This document shows, piece by piece, positions 35,414 through 43,645 of a DNA stretch of 64,000 nt; positions within the stretch are counted from its first letter, which is position 1, and the number at the start of each line of letters is the position of its first letter. A model generated the notes under the pieces. It was not told where the DNA came from. It made no database searches and was given only the letters and a program-made list of their open reading frames with translations. This DNA is from Gammaproteobacteria bacterium (GTDB taxonomy: Bacteria; Pseudomonadota; Gammaproteobacteria; HK1), in NCBI GenBank assembly GCA_012103455.1, contig WLWT01000001.1, positions 62,001 to 126,000 on the forward strand, written 5' to 3'. The translations under genes and the position numbers were made by a program.

Positions 35414-36499
35414 ATGAAAGGTCACGTTAAGCTTGTCTCTTTGACCAAACACTACGGAACCCTGGCCGCGGTGGATGGCATAAGTCTAGAGCTCGAGCCA
35501 GGTAGCTATTGCTGTCTGCTCGGGCCTTCAGGGTGCGGCAAAACCTCTACCTTACGCGCGATCGCCGGGCACGAAGCGATCACCTCGGGTCAGGTCTTGA
35601 TCGATGGCACCGGTGTAGGCGCTTTGCCGCCGGCTCGGCGCCCCACCGCGATGATGTTTCAAAACTACGCCTTGTTTCCGCACTTAAATTGCCTGGATAA
35701 CGTGGCTTTTAGCTTACGCATGCAAGGCATGGCCAAATCTGAGCGGCATGCCCGGGCACGGGAAACGCTGAGCCTGGTCGATATGCAAGACCTGGCTGGC
35801 CGCATGCCTTCTCAGCTATCTGGCGGCCAGCAGCAACGTGTGGCTTTGGCGCGGGCGTTGGTCACTAACCCGTCAGTGTTGTTACTGGATGAGCCGCTCT
35901 CGGCCTTGGACCCGTTTCTACGGGTGCGCATGCGCGGCGAGCTACGCCGCTTGCAACGCGAACTCCATATCACTTTCGTGCATGTCACCCACTCGCAGCA
36001 AGAAGCGATGTCGGTGGCTGATTTAGTCGTCGTGATGAACCGTGGGCGTATTGAACAGGCGGCTTCGGCGCGGCAGCTCTATAACGCGCCTGATAGCGGG
36101 TTCGTGGCCCGTTTTATAGGTGGCCACAACATCTTGACCGGCACCATTCGTAGCAGCGCCGGGCCGGGTCAAGGCTTCGAGATGACGGTGCCGGCCGGCC
36201 GAGTCGTAGGCCGCGGCGACGCCCACGCTTTAATCTCCCAAGAGGTACAAGTGGCGCTGCGGGCGGATAAAATCCATATAACTGCGTCGCCCAAAGATGG
36301 TGCGGTCAATGCAGTGGTTGGTGCCGTTCGTACTATTGAGTATCACGGCTCGGCGGTGCGCATGGATTTAGAAGTAGCGGGTACTGATGAGTTCATCGTA
36401 TCGGTAGCCGAAGCTGAGTATTTTGCAGCTCCGGTACAGATAGGGGACTCAGTACATGCGGTGTGGGATGCTGGCGCGGTGCACTTGCTGCGGCGGTGA
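35414..36499 (+). CDS. ABC transporter ATP-binding protein, polyamine/spermidine type
   Basis: This is the ATPase of a binding-protein-dependent importer, peripheral on the inner membrane. Walker A '[11 protein letters not shown]', Q-loop '[13 protein letters not shown]', signature '[15 protein letters not shown]', Walker B '[12 protein letters not shown]' and the switch His in '[12 protein letters not shown]' are all present. A C-terminal TOBE-like domain follows ('[13 protein letters not shown]'). This is the PotA/FbpC arrangement. ATG 35414 places the conserved '[18 protein letters not shown]' normally; an upstream ATG at 35366 adds 16 residues. It leads a four-gene transporter operon. The ligand cannot be told from the ATPase. 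Confidence 0.92.
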   Translation: MKGHVKLVSLTKHYGTLAAVDGISLELEPGSYCCLLGPSGCGKTSTLRAIAGHEAITSGQVLIDGTGVGALPPARRPTAMMFQNYALFPHLNCLDNVAFSLRMQGMAKSERHARARETLSLVDMQDLAGRMPSQLSGGQQQRVALARALVTNPSVLLLDEPLSALDPFLRVRMRGELRRLQRELHITFVHVTHSQQEAMSVADLVVVMNRGRIEQAASARQLYNAPDSGFVARFIGGHNILTGTIRSSAGPGQGFEMTVPAGRVVGRGDAHALISQEVQVALRADKIHITASPKDGAVNAVVGAVRTIEYHGSAVRMDLEVAGTDEFIVSVAEAEYFAAPVQIGDSVHAVWDAGAVHLLRR

Positions 36500-36541
36500 C
36501 GTGCTGGTTATTTATTATCGGCCGATTGCGGAGGATCTGAG

Positions 36542-37837
36542 ATGAAAGAAGAGATGAAAAATGGCGGCGCCACCAGTAGGCGTTCAGTCTTGAAAAGCGG
36601 CGCGGCAATGGCGGGGGCTGTGATCGGCAGCGGCGCCATTACAGGCTTTCCCATGGTCTGGGCGCAGAAGATCAAGAACGTCACCTTACGCCAATTCGGC
36701 ACCGGTGTTTCGAATATCAACGAAATTGCCAAGAAGGCCAGGGAAGATCTCGGCATAACGTTGCAGATGACCGCGCTTGATACGGATTCCACCGCACAAC
36801 GCGTGGTGACCCAGCCGAAGAGTTTCGACATAGCTGATATTGAGTACTTTACCCTCAAGAAAGTTTGGGGTGCTGGCAATTTACAGCCGATGAATACCGG
36901 CAAGCTAAAGCAGTTCGATAAGATCGTTGGCATCTTCAAAGACGGCAAGTTGACTCCCACTTCAACGATCGCCCAAGGTACCGCGCCCCATACGGTGAGC
37001 TTTGTCGCGAAGCCTGGCGACAAACGCTTCACCAGCGCCATGACGGATTGGTACACCATGGTGCCGACCATCTATAACGCTGATACCTTGGGCATTCGCC
37101 CTGATCTTATTGGCCGGCCCATCTCGAGCTGGACTGAATTGCTCAATCCGCAGTTCAAGGGCAAAGCCTCTATCCTCAATATTTCTTCTATCGGCATTAT
37201 GGACGCCGCCATGGTCTGCGAAGCCATGGGCGAAGTGAAGTACGGGGATAAGGGCAACATGACCAAAGAGGAAATCGACCAAACCATGGCCATCTTTACT
37301 GAGGCCAAGAAGGCGGGGCAGTTTCGTGCTTTCTGGAAGACCTTCGATGAGTCGGTCAATCTTATGGCTTCCGGCGAAGTTGTTATTCAATCCATGTGGT
37401 CGCCGGCCATCACCAAAGTGCGGTCGATGGGCATTCCGTGCATCTATCAACCGCTCAAAGAAGGTTACCGTTCTTGGGGCGGCGGCTTAGCGTTGTCGGC
37501 CAACCTCTCCGGTTTTGAGCTAGACGCCGCATATGAGTACATCAACTGGTATCTTTCGGGTTGGGTGGGTGGCTTGCTGATGCGCCAAGGATATTATTCT
37601 GCCGCGCCGCAGACCTCCAAGAACTTCATGACCGCTGACGAATGGGGTTACTGGTTCGAGGGCAAGGCGGCGCAAGCGGACATCATCAATCCTTTCGGGC
37701 AAAAGCTGGAATCAGCCGGTGCGGTGCGTGATGGCGGGTCATTCCATGAGCGCATGGGCCGGGTAGAGTGCTGGAATTCGGTGATGGATGAGAACCGTTA
37801 CATGGTGCGTAAGTGGAACGAATTCATCGCGGCGTGA
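36542..37837 (+). CDS. Periplasmic solute-binding protein, PotD-like, Tat signal
   Basis: This 431-residue binding protein is exported by the Tat route: 'TSRRSVLKSGAAMAGAVIG' carries the twin arginine followed by a hydrophobic stretch. The mature part is of the PotD/extracellular solute-binding family 1 or 8 type ('MVPTIYNADTLGIRPDLIGR', 'LNPQFKGKASILNISSIGIM', 'YEYINWYLSGWVGG'). Its position between the ATPase and the two permease genes confirms an importer. Tat export suggests folding in the cytoplasm. The ligand may be an N-rich small molecule, judged by the racemase and phosphoribosyltransferase that follow. Confidence 0.9.
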   Translation: MKEEMKNGGATSRRSVLKSGAAMAGAVIGSGAITGFPMVWAQKIKNVTLRQFGTGVSNINEIAKKAREDLGITLQMTALDTDSTAQRVVTQPKSFDIADIEYFTLKKVWGAGNLQPMNTGKLKQFDKIVGIFKDGKLTPTSTIAQGTAPHTVSFVAKPGDKRFTSAMTDWYTMVPTIYNADTLGIRPDLIGRPISSWTELLNPQFKGKASILNISSIGIMDAAMVCEAMGEVKYGDKGNMTKEEIDQTMAIFTEAKKAGQFRAFWKTFDESVNLMASGEVVIQSMWSPAITKVRSMGIPCIYQPLKEGYRSWGGGLALSANLSGFELDAAYEYINWYLSGWVGGLLMRQGYYSAAPQTSKNFMTADEWGYWFEGKAAQADIINPFGQKLESAGAVRDGGSFHERMGRVECWNSVMDENRYMVRKWNEFIAA

Positions 37838-37883
37838 TCAATGACAAGATAACTCTACGGGATGCATCCGGCCTCGCAGCCGG

Positions 37884-38753
37884 GTGCGCCAATATCCACG
37901 CAACCGTTACACAGCACGCATGCCTTACCTGCAGATCCTACCTCTCACTTTGATCTTGTTATTTTTCTTGGTCGCACCTGTGGTGCTTATCGGTATTGTC
38001 AGTTTTTGGGATTATACCGAATTTGATCTGATCCCTGACTTCGTTTGGACCAACTATGAAGAGCTGTTTAAGTCTTCGGTCACTTACTCCGTTTACTTAT
38101 CGACGCTGAAGTACACGGCTTTAACCTGGGTATTCACCACTGCCATAGGGTTTACCGTAGCTTATTTCCTGGCTTTCCATGTGCGCCAACTGCGTTGGCA
38201 AGTCACCTTATTTCTTATTTGCACTATTCCTTTTTGGACCTCTAACATCATTCGCATGATCGCCTGGCTCCCAGTACTCGGCCGCCACGGCCTGGTAAAC
38301 GATGGCCTCATTGGGATCGGCGTTGTGAATAGCCCACAGGAGTGGCTGCTCTATTCTGATTTTGCTGTCGTCTTAGCTTTTGTGCATCTGTATACCCTGT
38401 TCATGGTGGTCCCTATATTCAATGCCATGATGCGCATCGACCGGTCCGTCATCGAGGCCGCTTATGATGCCGGTGCCGGGCCGTGGCGCACCGTGTGGCA
38501 TGTCATCTTGCCGCTGTGCAAACCCGGGATCGCCATTGGTACTATCTTCGTGGTCACCTTGGTCATGGGTGATTTCGTGACCGTGCAAATGATGTCAGGC
38601 GGTCAGAGCGCATCAGTGGGTGTTGCCATGAATAACAAACGCGCTTTGTTGCAATATCCAGCGGCGGCGGCGGACGCAGTGGTGCTCTTGGTGGTGGTGT
38701 TGCTGATGGTGGCTGCCCTGATGCGCATCGTTGATGTGCGTAAGGAGCTGTGA
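37884..38753 (+). CDS. ABC transporter permease (PotB-like)
   Basis: This 289-residue inner-membrane permease has six predicted hydrophobic segments, beginning with 'ILPLTLILLFFLVAPVVLIG'. The EAA loop that docks the ATPase reads 'EAAYDAGAGPWRTVWHVILP' (near residue 195). GTG 37884 is the nominal start; ATG 37920 is an alternative. Forty-six bases separate it from the binding protein, and its TGA touches the next permease start. It pairs with the following gene as the heterodimeric channel. Confidence 0.9.
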   Translation: MRQYPRNRYTARMPYLQILPLTLILLFFLVAPVVLIGIVSFWDYTEFDLIPDFVWTNYEELFKSSVTYSVYLSTLKYTALTWVFTTAIGFTVAYFLAFHVRQLRWQVTLFLICTIPFWTSNIIRMIAWLPVLGRHGLVNDGLIGIGVVNSPQEWLLYSDFAVVLAFVHLYTLFMVVPIFNAMMRIDRSVIEAAYDAGAGPWRTVWHVILPLCKPGIAIGTIFVVTLVMGDFVTVQMMSGGQSASVGVAMNNKRALLQYPAAAADAVVLLVVVLLMVAALMRIVDVRKEL

Positions 38754-39601
38754 TGCGTGATACGGGAAAACGCGGCGCTGGTTTTTATGCTTTGGCTGCG
38801 TTTTTTACTTTATTTGTCATCTTTTTGTACGGCCCGATGTTCGCCGTTATAACGCTGTCTTTTCAAGGACCGGAAGGCGGTTTAACTTTTCCCATGAACG
38901 GCCTTTCCTTACGCTGGTTTCGCCATCTATTCGAGGAGCAGTTGGTAGGGGATTTTGAGGGTTCTTTCTTAAGATCCTTGCTCTTGGCCGTCGTGGTGAT
39001 GGTGTTAACCGTGATCTTTTCGTTGGCGGCTGGGTTGGCGTTTAGACGGCCGTTTCGCGGCGCGGCGATAGTGTTTTATCTAACCGTAGCGAGCCTCATC
39101 GTACCGTCTATTTTGGTGACTTTGGGGATTGGCTTGCTGTTTGATCAGCTGGGTTTTGAAGCCACTTGGTATGCCTCCGGCCTGGGCGCGCACCTGACCT
39201 GGACGCTACCGTTCGGATTGTTGATTATGTTTGCGGTCTTTAACCGTTTTGATCCGTCTTACGAAGAGGCGGCGAGGGATTTAGGCGCAAGCCCGTGGCA
39301 AGTGTTGCGGTACGTGGTGTTGCCCATTATCGGACCTAGCCTTATCGGTGTTGCGTTGTTCGGATTTACCTTATCTTTTGATGAATTCGCCCGCACGCTC
39401 ATGACCGCAGGGGTACACAATACCCTGCCGTTAGAAATTTTCGGTATGACCACAAACGTGACGACGCCCGTCTTGTATGCGTTGGGCACGGTTACGACTG
39501 GCGTTTCGCTGCTTATCATCGGTGTCAGCCTCACTGCCATAACCTTGGTGCAACGCCGCCGCTTGCGTCATGGTAGCGACGCCGGCGCCGGCCTGGTCTA
39601 A
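38753..39601 (+). CDS. ABC transporter permease (PotC-like)
   Basis: This second permease subunit has an N-terminal hydrophobic helix ('FYALAAFFTLFVIFLYG') and five further hydrophobic segments. Its EAA loop is 'YEEAARDLGASPWQVLRYVV' (near residue 170). ATG 38753 overlaps the TGA of the preceding permease (TGATG) with AAGGAG five bases upstream; a GTG at 38750 is a worse start. It completes the importer. Confidence 0.9.
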   Translation: MRDTGKRGAGFYALAAFFTLFVIFLYGPMFAVITLSFQGPEGGLTFPMNGLSLRWFRHLFEEQLVGDFEGSFLRSLLLAVVVMVLTVIFSLAAGLAFRRPFRGAAIVFYLTVASLIVPSILVTLGIGLLFDQLGFEATWYASGLGAHLTWTLPFGLLIMFAVFNRFDPSYEEAARDLGASPWQVLRYVVLPIIGPSLIGVALFGFTLSFDEFARTLMTAGVHNTLPLEIFGMTTNVTTPVLYALGTVTTGVSLLIIGVSLTAITLVQRRRLRHGSDAGAGLV

Positions 39602-39620
39602 TCCCCAGAGGATTTGCGTA

Positions 39621-40337
39621 ATGCGGCTGTTGTTGATTAATCCGAATACAACATCGTCAATGACGGCGGCCATGGCTAAGGCCGGCGCCAGCGTGTTGGC
39701 TCAAGGAACTGAGTTGCTCGACGCCACGGCGCAGTACGGCCCAGAGAGTATTGAAGGCTACTACGACGAAGCTTTTTCAGTACCGCCTATCTTAGACATT
39801 GTCGCTGCATGGCAGAGCGCCGTTGATGGCGTAGTGATCGGCTGTTTTGATGACACCGGCGTAGACGCGGCGCGTACCCTGACCGATGTGCCTGTTATCG
39901 GCATTTGCCAGGCTGCTATGCAGGCGGCGGCGACCTTGGCGGGTAGTTTCTCGGTGGTGACTACCCTGGGCCGCGCGGTACCTGCGCTAGAACATTTGGC
40001 GCTGCGCTATGGCTACGAGCGCGTTTGTAGGCGGGTGCGGTCTTGCGAAGTGCCGGTACTTGAACTGGAGAACGACAGGGGTGATGCCAGCCGCCGCATA
40101 CGGGCGCAGATCCAAGCGGCGCTCGATGAAGAGGGGGCGGAGGCGATCGTGTTAGGGTGCGCCGGCATGGCTAACTTCGCCAAGGTGCTCTCACAGGAGT
40201 TCGAGGTGCCTGTCATCGAAGGGGTCACAGTGGCACTTAAGTGGGTGGAGAGCTTGGCCTGCCTAGGCTTGAAGACCTCTTCGCGTGGCGGTTATGCCCC
40301 ACCCAGGACCAAGCGTTTCCAGGGCCAAGCGCTTTAA
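39621..40337 (+). CDS. Asp/Glu/hydantoin racemase family protein
   Basis: ATG 39621 with AGAGGA upstream begins 'MRLLLINPNTTSSMTAAMA', the hallmark opening of the Asp/Glu/hydantoin racemase family. The two catalytic Cys fit 'VVIGCFDDTGVDAAR' (near residue 76) and 'AIVLGCAGMANFAK' (near residue 183), the usual 'G-C-x-D' and 'G-C-(A/T)-x-(M/L)' positions. The enzyme racemises hydantoins, allantoin or amino acids in the cytoplasm. It follows the importer by 19 bp, so the importer probably carries its substrate or the precursor, perhaps a hydantoin or ureide. Confidence 0.88.
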   Translation: MRLLLINPNTTSSMTAAMAKAGASVLAQGTELLDATAQYGPESIEGYYDEAFSVPPILDIVAAWQSAVDGVVIGCFDDTGVDAARTLTDVPVIGICQAAMQAAATLAGSFSVVTTLGRAVPALEHLALRYGYERVCRRVRSCEVPVLELENDRGDASRRIRAQIQAALDEEGAEAIVLGCAGMANFAKVLSQEFEVPVIEGVTVALKWVESLACLGLKTSSRGGYAPPRTKRFQGQAL

Positions 40338-40825
40338 GCCTCCCTCAAGCCGGTGACGCCAGTACGCCAGTGACCGGTGTATCTGCGGGCCTAATCTTTG
40401 ACAACAGTTGGTTGACCTGAACATTACCAGTGGCGGTCCAACCGGCCGCGCAGATAGGTTCGGCTCGCGATACAGCCGTCACCTCTGTTCGGATGCCAAT
40501 GTTGTGCCAATGTTGTAGTGGCGGAGTCGATGTGGCGAAGATCTGCTGCACTGCGGCTGCGCCCAGTGCGTGGGCGGCGGCGAAGGGAGCACGGCGCATT
40601 TGTGCACAGAGGATGACAACTTGGCCACCAGCCTTGGCCATTGCCAGTGATGCGGCCGCATCGCGACACCGCGTCAAACAGGAGCGCCGCCCGTTGCGTC
40701 GTGCGGCGGCGGCTGTGCGGTGCTGCGCCCATCGCTTGCGCTCGATACCTCCAAAGTAGACAATAGCGTTGCTGGGAGTGTGGGAATATCCAGGCAATAC
40801 AGTCACTTACATCGGAGGAAACGCA
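40338..40825. other. 488-bp stretch without a convincing gene
   Basis: Open frames exist on both strands but none looks coding. An 11-bp tandem duplication (40495-40516), which would shift a frame, also argues against coding. The end probably holds the promoter and leader of the phosphoribosyltransferase gene, whose ribosome site GGAGGA is at 40814-40819. Confidence 0.5.
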
Positions 40826-41425
40826 ATGCGTCAGCGTTTGCGCGAGCTGGTCGAATCCCTGTGCCTGTTGGAAGGCGACTTTGTGCTGAGTACAGGTGCC
40901 AAGTCCCAATTTTACTTTGACTGCAAGAGAGCGACCTTAAACGGCGAGGCGCTAGCGCTGATCGCCGATGAGTTCCTGCATGAGATCAATCGATTACCTG
41001 AAAAGCCGCAAGCGATTGGCGGCTTGACCATGGGGGCTGACTTCATCACTGCCGCCGTGGTGATGCGCGCTGCGCAGACTGATCATCCCACCAATCTTGG
41101 CTCGATTGTCCGCAAGGCGCGCAAAGAGCACGGTACGCGCAGCTTTATCGAGAATGAGCTAGAGGAGGGTACATCAGTCGTCGTCGTCGATGATGTCGTC
41201 ACTACAGGTACGTCCACGGCACGTGCGGCTCGTGCCATGCGCGAGGCTGGATGCCGTATTGTTGGAATCGTGTGCCTTATCGACCGGGAAGCCGGCGGTA
41301 TGGAAGCGTTGCGCGGGGAGTTCAACGTTGATGTGCGCAGTGTATTCCGTAAAAGTGATTTTCCAACCCCGATGCAGTCCAATGAACTCGGCCAATCCGA
41401 TGAACGACTTGCCGCTAGCGCTTGA
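40826..41425 (+). CDS. pyrE: Orotate phosphoribosyltransferase-like protein
   Basis: ATG 40826 has a perfect ribosome site (GGAGGA, seven bases before). The protein (199 residues) has the orotate phosphoribosyltransferase layout: 'LVESLCLLEGDFVLSTGAKS', 'QFYFDCKRATLN' and 'GGLTMGADFITAAV'. The PRPP loop is 'SVVVVDDVVTTGTSTARAA' (residues ~118-136). OPRT joins orotate to PRPP in pyrimidine synthesis. The gene lies 490 bp after the racemase in the same direction, next to no other pyr gene, so it may serve a salvage or secondary-metabolite pathway and be a PyrE paralogue; the gene symbol names the family, not a proven role. Confidence 0.82.
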   Translation: MRQRLRELVESLCLLEGDFVLSTGAKSQFYFDCKRATLNGEALALIADEFLHEINRLPEKPQAIGGLTMGADFITAAVVMRAAQTDHPTNLGSIVRKARKEHGTRSFIENELEEGTSVVVVDDVVTTGTSTARAARAMREAGCRIVGIVCLIDREAGGMEALRGEFNVDVRSVFRKSDFPTPMQSNELGQSDERLAASA

Positions 41426-41784
41426 CGCCTACAGCGCCCACGCGCTGAACGATCTCTGCGCAAGAGCCGGCATTGCGCTTCGTTGTTGTTCTCGTCCAAC
41501 ACATTCTCAAACAGTTGCACTGTTTGCTCTAAATGCGTGTGGCCGGCCTGACGGCCAGGCGCCTGGAGGAAGTGCCCACAGTCGCAGCGGGCGATGCTCG
41601 AGGCAAAATACTTCACGCTTGCACCGATGCTGCTCTACAGGCGCCTAGCGTTGTTGCGGGTACACACGCGTTGACCCCAGCACCGGTCATGCCGGCAATT
41701 TCCTGATGGGCTCGCTGGCCGCCTTCATATTGCCCAACACTGACATTGCTTAGCACTGATTCGACTTGCCCGGGAGTGTAGAGA
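41426..41784. other. 359-bp stretch, probably decayed coding DNA
   Basis: A plus-strand frame opening with 'MNDLPLALDAYSAHALNDLC' (from about 41399) soon loses any protein-like composition. A second fragment in another frame reads 'LEEVPTVAAGDARGKILHAC' (near 41570-41630). They could be two ends of one broken gene. No family was recognised. Confidence 0.35.
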
Positions 41785-42039
41785 TTGAACATACGAGAGA
41801 TTGTCCAGCGCAAACTCGCGGCGGTGGTGGCGGAGCACTCCCCCATGCCGTTGCCGGACGTTATTGACGACGATGATCTGCTGGACACCTTTGGACTTGA
41901 CTCCGCCGCCTTCATGGCCTTGCTCGCCGCAATTGAAGCACAAGTCGGCTATATCCCTGCCGCCATCTTGGAAGGAGAGGTTTATCCGGAAACCTTTGGC
42001 GAACTGGTAGCGGCTTATGCAGGGGCCCATGGCGAATAG
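41785..42039 (+). CDS. Acyl carrier protein
   Basis: An 84-residue stand-alone carrier protein, acidic at both ends, with 'DTFGLDSAAFMALLAAIEAQ'. The Ser of D-S (near residue 37) is the site of 4'-phosphopantetheine attachment. The start is TTG 41785, with GGGAG about ten bases upstream; no ATG precedes the motif. It is followed after 27 bp by the aryl/acyl-CoA-ligase-like gene and then the PKS, all in one direction. It may therefore carry the activated starter acid to the PKS. Confidence 0.85.
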   Translation: MNIREIVQRKLAAVVAEHSPMPLPDVIDDDDLLDTFGLDSAAFMALLAAIEAQVGYIPAAILEGEVYPETFGELVAAYAGAHGE

Positions 42040-42066
42040 ATTGCGTAGCGAATAGATCACGCCACC

Positions 42067-43617
42067 ATGAAAGCAGCGGACCTACCCCAGTATTACAACA
42101 TCTGCCAAATCTTGGAGCACAACCTGGCCGCGCGGGCCGATAAAACCGCCCTGTATAGCGCTGAGGGATGCATGACTTTTAGACAAGCCGTGGCGCAAGT
42201 CAATCAAGTGGGGCACGCGCTCAAGAAACTGGATGTGCGCTTTGGCGATTGCGTCGGCATCCTCTCGCCCGATAGGGCCGAGTGGGTCACAGCATTCTTT
42301 GCCATCGCCAAGATCGGAGCCACCGCCTTAGGCATGAATACGCTGCTAAACGGTGAAGAGTACAATTATATTTTGCGCGACAGCCGGCTGCGGGTGTTGA
42401 TTGTTCACCAAAGCCTGCTCGGCACGATCGCCTCGATTCGAGATCAACACTCAACGCTCGAACAGGTCATCGTTATCGGACAAGCAGCGCGGGCGGAGGA
42501 TCGCTCATTCGCGGACTGGATAAAAAACGAGCCGCTGACTTTGCAGGCGGAGCCAACGCACCGGGATGATTTCTGTTCACTGCATTATTCCAGCGGCACA
42601 ACGGGTCCGCCCAAGGGTATTTTGCACGCCCACAAAGACTACCCGCTCATCGCCCAACTAGTGGGTGTGGATTTATTCGGCATCAATGAATCCGATCGCA
42701 CGTTTTCCGCCGCCAAGTTATTTTTTGTTTACGGCATCGGCGCCAACTTGATTTTCCCCTGGTATGTGGGGGCGAGCTGCGTACTCTATGCCGGTTCGTC
42801 CCGGCAAGTGGCGGGGGTTTTGCAGACTATAGAATCCTTCGAGCCGACCATCTTCGTCGGTGTGCCGACAGTTTATTCCGCCATATTGGCGTTACCTGAA
42901 TTTCATCAGCGCTACGATCTATCTTCCTTGCGGATGTGTTTGTCCGCCGGCGAAGCCCTGCCAGCGCCCGTATGGCAAGCGTGGAAAGATGGCACGGGTC
43001 TCGAGATCCTCGATACCATCGGTTGCACCGAGAGTTATCACACTTTTCTCGCCAACCGTCCCGGCACAATCCGCCCCGGCAGCAGTGGTAAACCCTTGGC
43101 TGGATATGAGATCCGCCTGGTCGATGACGATGGCCTTGATGTATCCCAAGGTGAAACCGGTCACCTGATGGTCAAAGGCGAATCCGTCGCACTGTTCTAC
43201 CTGCATCAATACGAAAAAAGCCGTGAGACCTTCCGTGGCGAGTGGTTGTTGACCGGCGATCGGTACTATGTGGATGAAGACGGCTTCTACTGGCATGCGG
43301 GCAGGGGTGATGACATGTTCAAAGTCGGTGGCTTGTGGGTATCGCCGATCGAAATCGAGCATGTCTTGAACACCCATGAAGCCGTGCTCGAGTGCGCGGT
43401 GATCGGGCAGCGGGACCATGCCGGGCTGGTAAAACCAAAAGCCTTTGTCTGCTTGGACCATGAGCACCGCGCCACCGGCGAATTGTTGGCGGAACTTCTA
43501 AAACTCTGCGTGGCGAAACTGGCTATTCATAAAAGACCCCGCTGGGTGGAATTTATCGATACTCTTCCCAGAACGGCAACCGGCAAAATGCAGCGCTTCA
43601 AACTGCACGATTACTAA
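42067..43617 (+). CDS. AMP-dependent acyl/aryl ligase (benzoate-CoA ligase-like)
   Basis: This 516-residue adenylating enzyme has 'LHYSSGTTGPPKGILHAH' (A3, near residue 177) and 'YHTFLANRPGTIRPGSSGKP' after the acyl pocket. 'GEWLLTGDRYYVDEDGFYWH' is A7 and 'GDDMFKVGGLWVSPIEIEHV' A8. The catalytic Lys of A10 lies in 'RTATGKMQRFKL'. Together these resemble benzoate-CoA ligases. It makes acyl-AMP and then an acyl-CoA or acyl-ACP. The gene is sandwiched between an ACP and a PKS, so it most likely loads the starter unit. Substrate specificity (benzoate or another carboxylic acid) is inferred from family resemblance only. Confidence 0.87.
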   Translation: MKAADLPQYYNICQILEHNLAARADKTALYSAEGCMTFRQAVAQVNQVGHALKKLDVRFGDCVGILSPDRAEWVTAFFAIAKIGATALGMNTLLNGEEYNYILRDSRLRVLIVHQSLLGTIASIRDQHSTLEQVIVIGQAARAEDRSFADWIKNEPLTLQAEPTHRDDFCSLHYSSGTTGPPKGILHAHKDYPLIAQLVGVDLFGINESDRTFSAAKLFFVYGIGANLIFPWYVGASCVLYAGSSRQVAGVLQTIESFEPTIFVGVPTVYSAILALPEFHQRYDLSSLRMCLSAGEALPAPVWQAWKDGTGLEILDTIGCTESYHTFLANRPGTIRPGSSGKPLAGYEIRLVDDDGLDVSQGETGHLMVKGESVALFYLHQYEKSRETFRGEWLLTGDRYYVDEDGFYWHAGRGDDMFKVGGLWVSPIEIEHVLNTHEAVLECAVIGQRDHAGLVKPKAFVCLDHEHRATGELLAELLKLCVAKLAIHKRPRWVEFIDTLPRTATGKMQRFKLHDY

Positions 43618-43645
43618 AACTGTACAAATACTAACCGCTAGTCAT

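Noticed and set aside
40345..40806. A 153-codon minus-strand frame between racemase and phosphoribosyltransferase
   Set aside because: No domain, an 11-bp tandem duplication within it and a competing frame of similar length; composition does not look coding.
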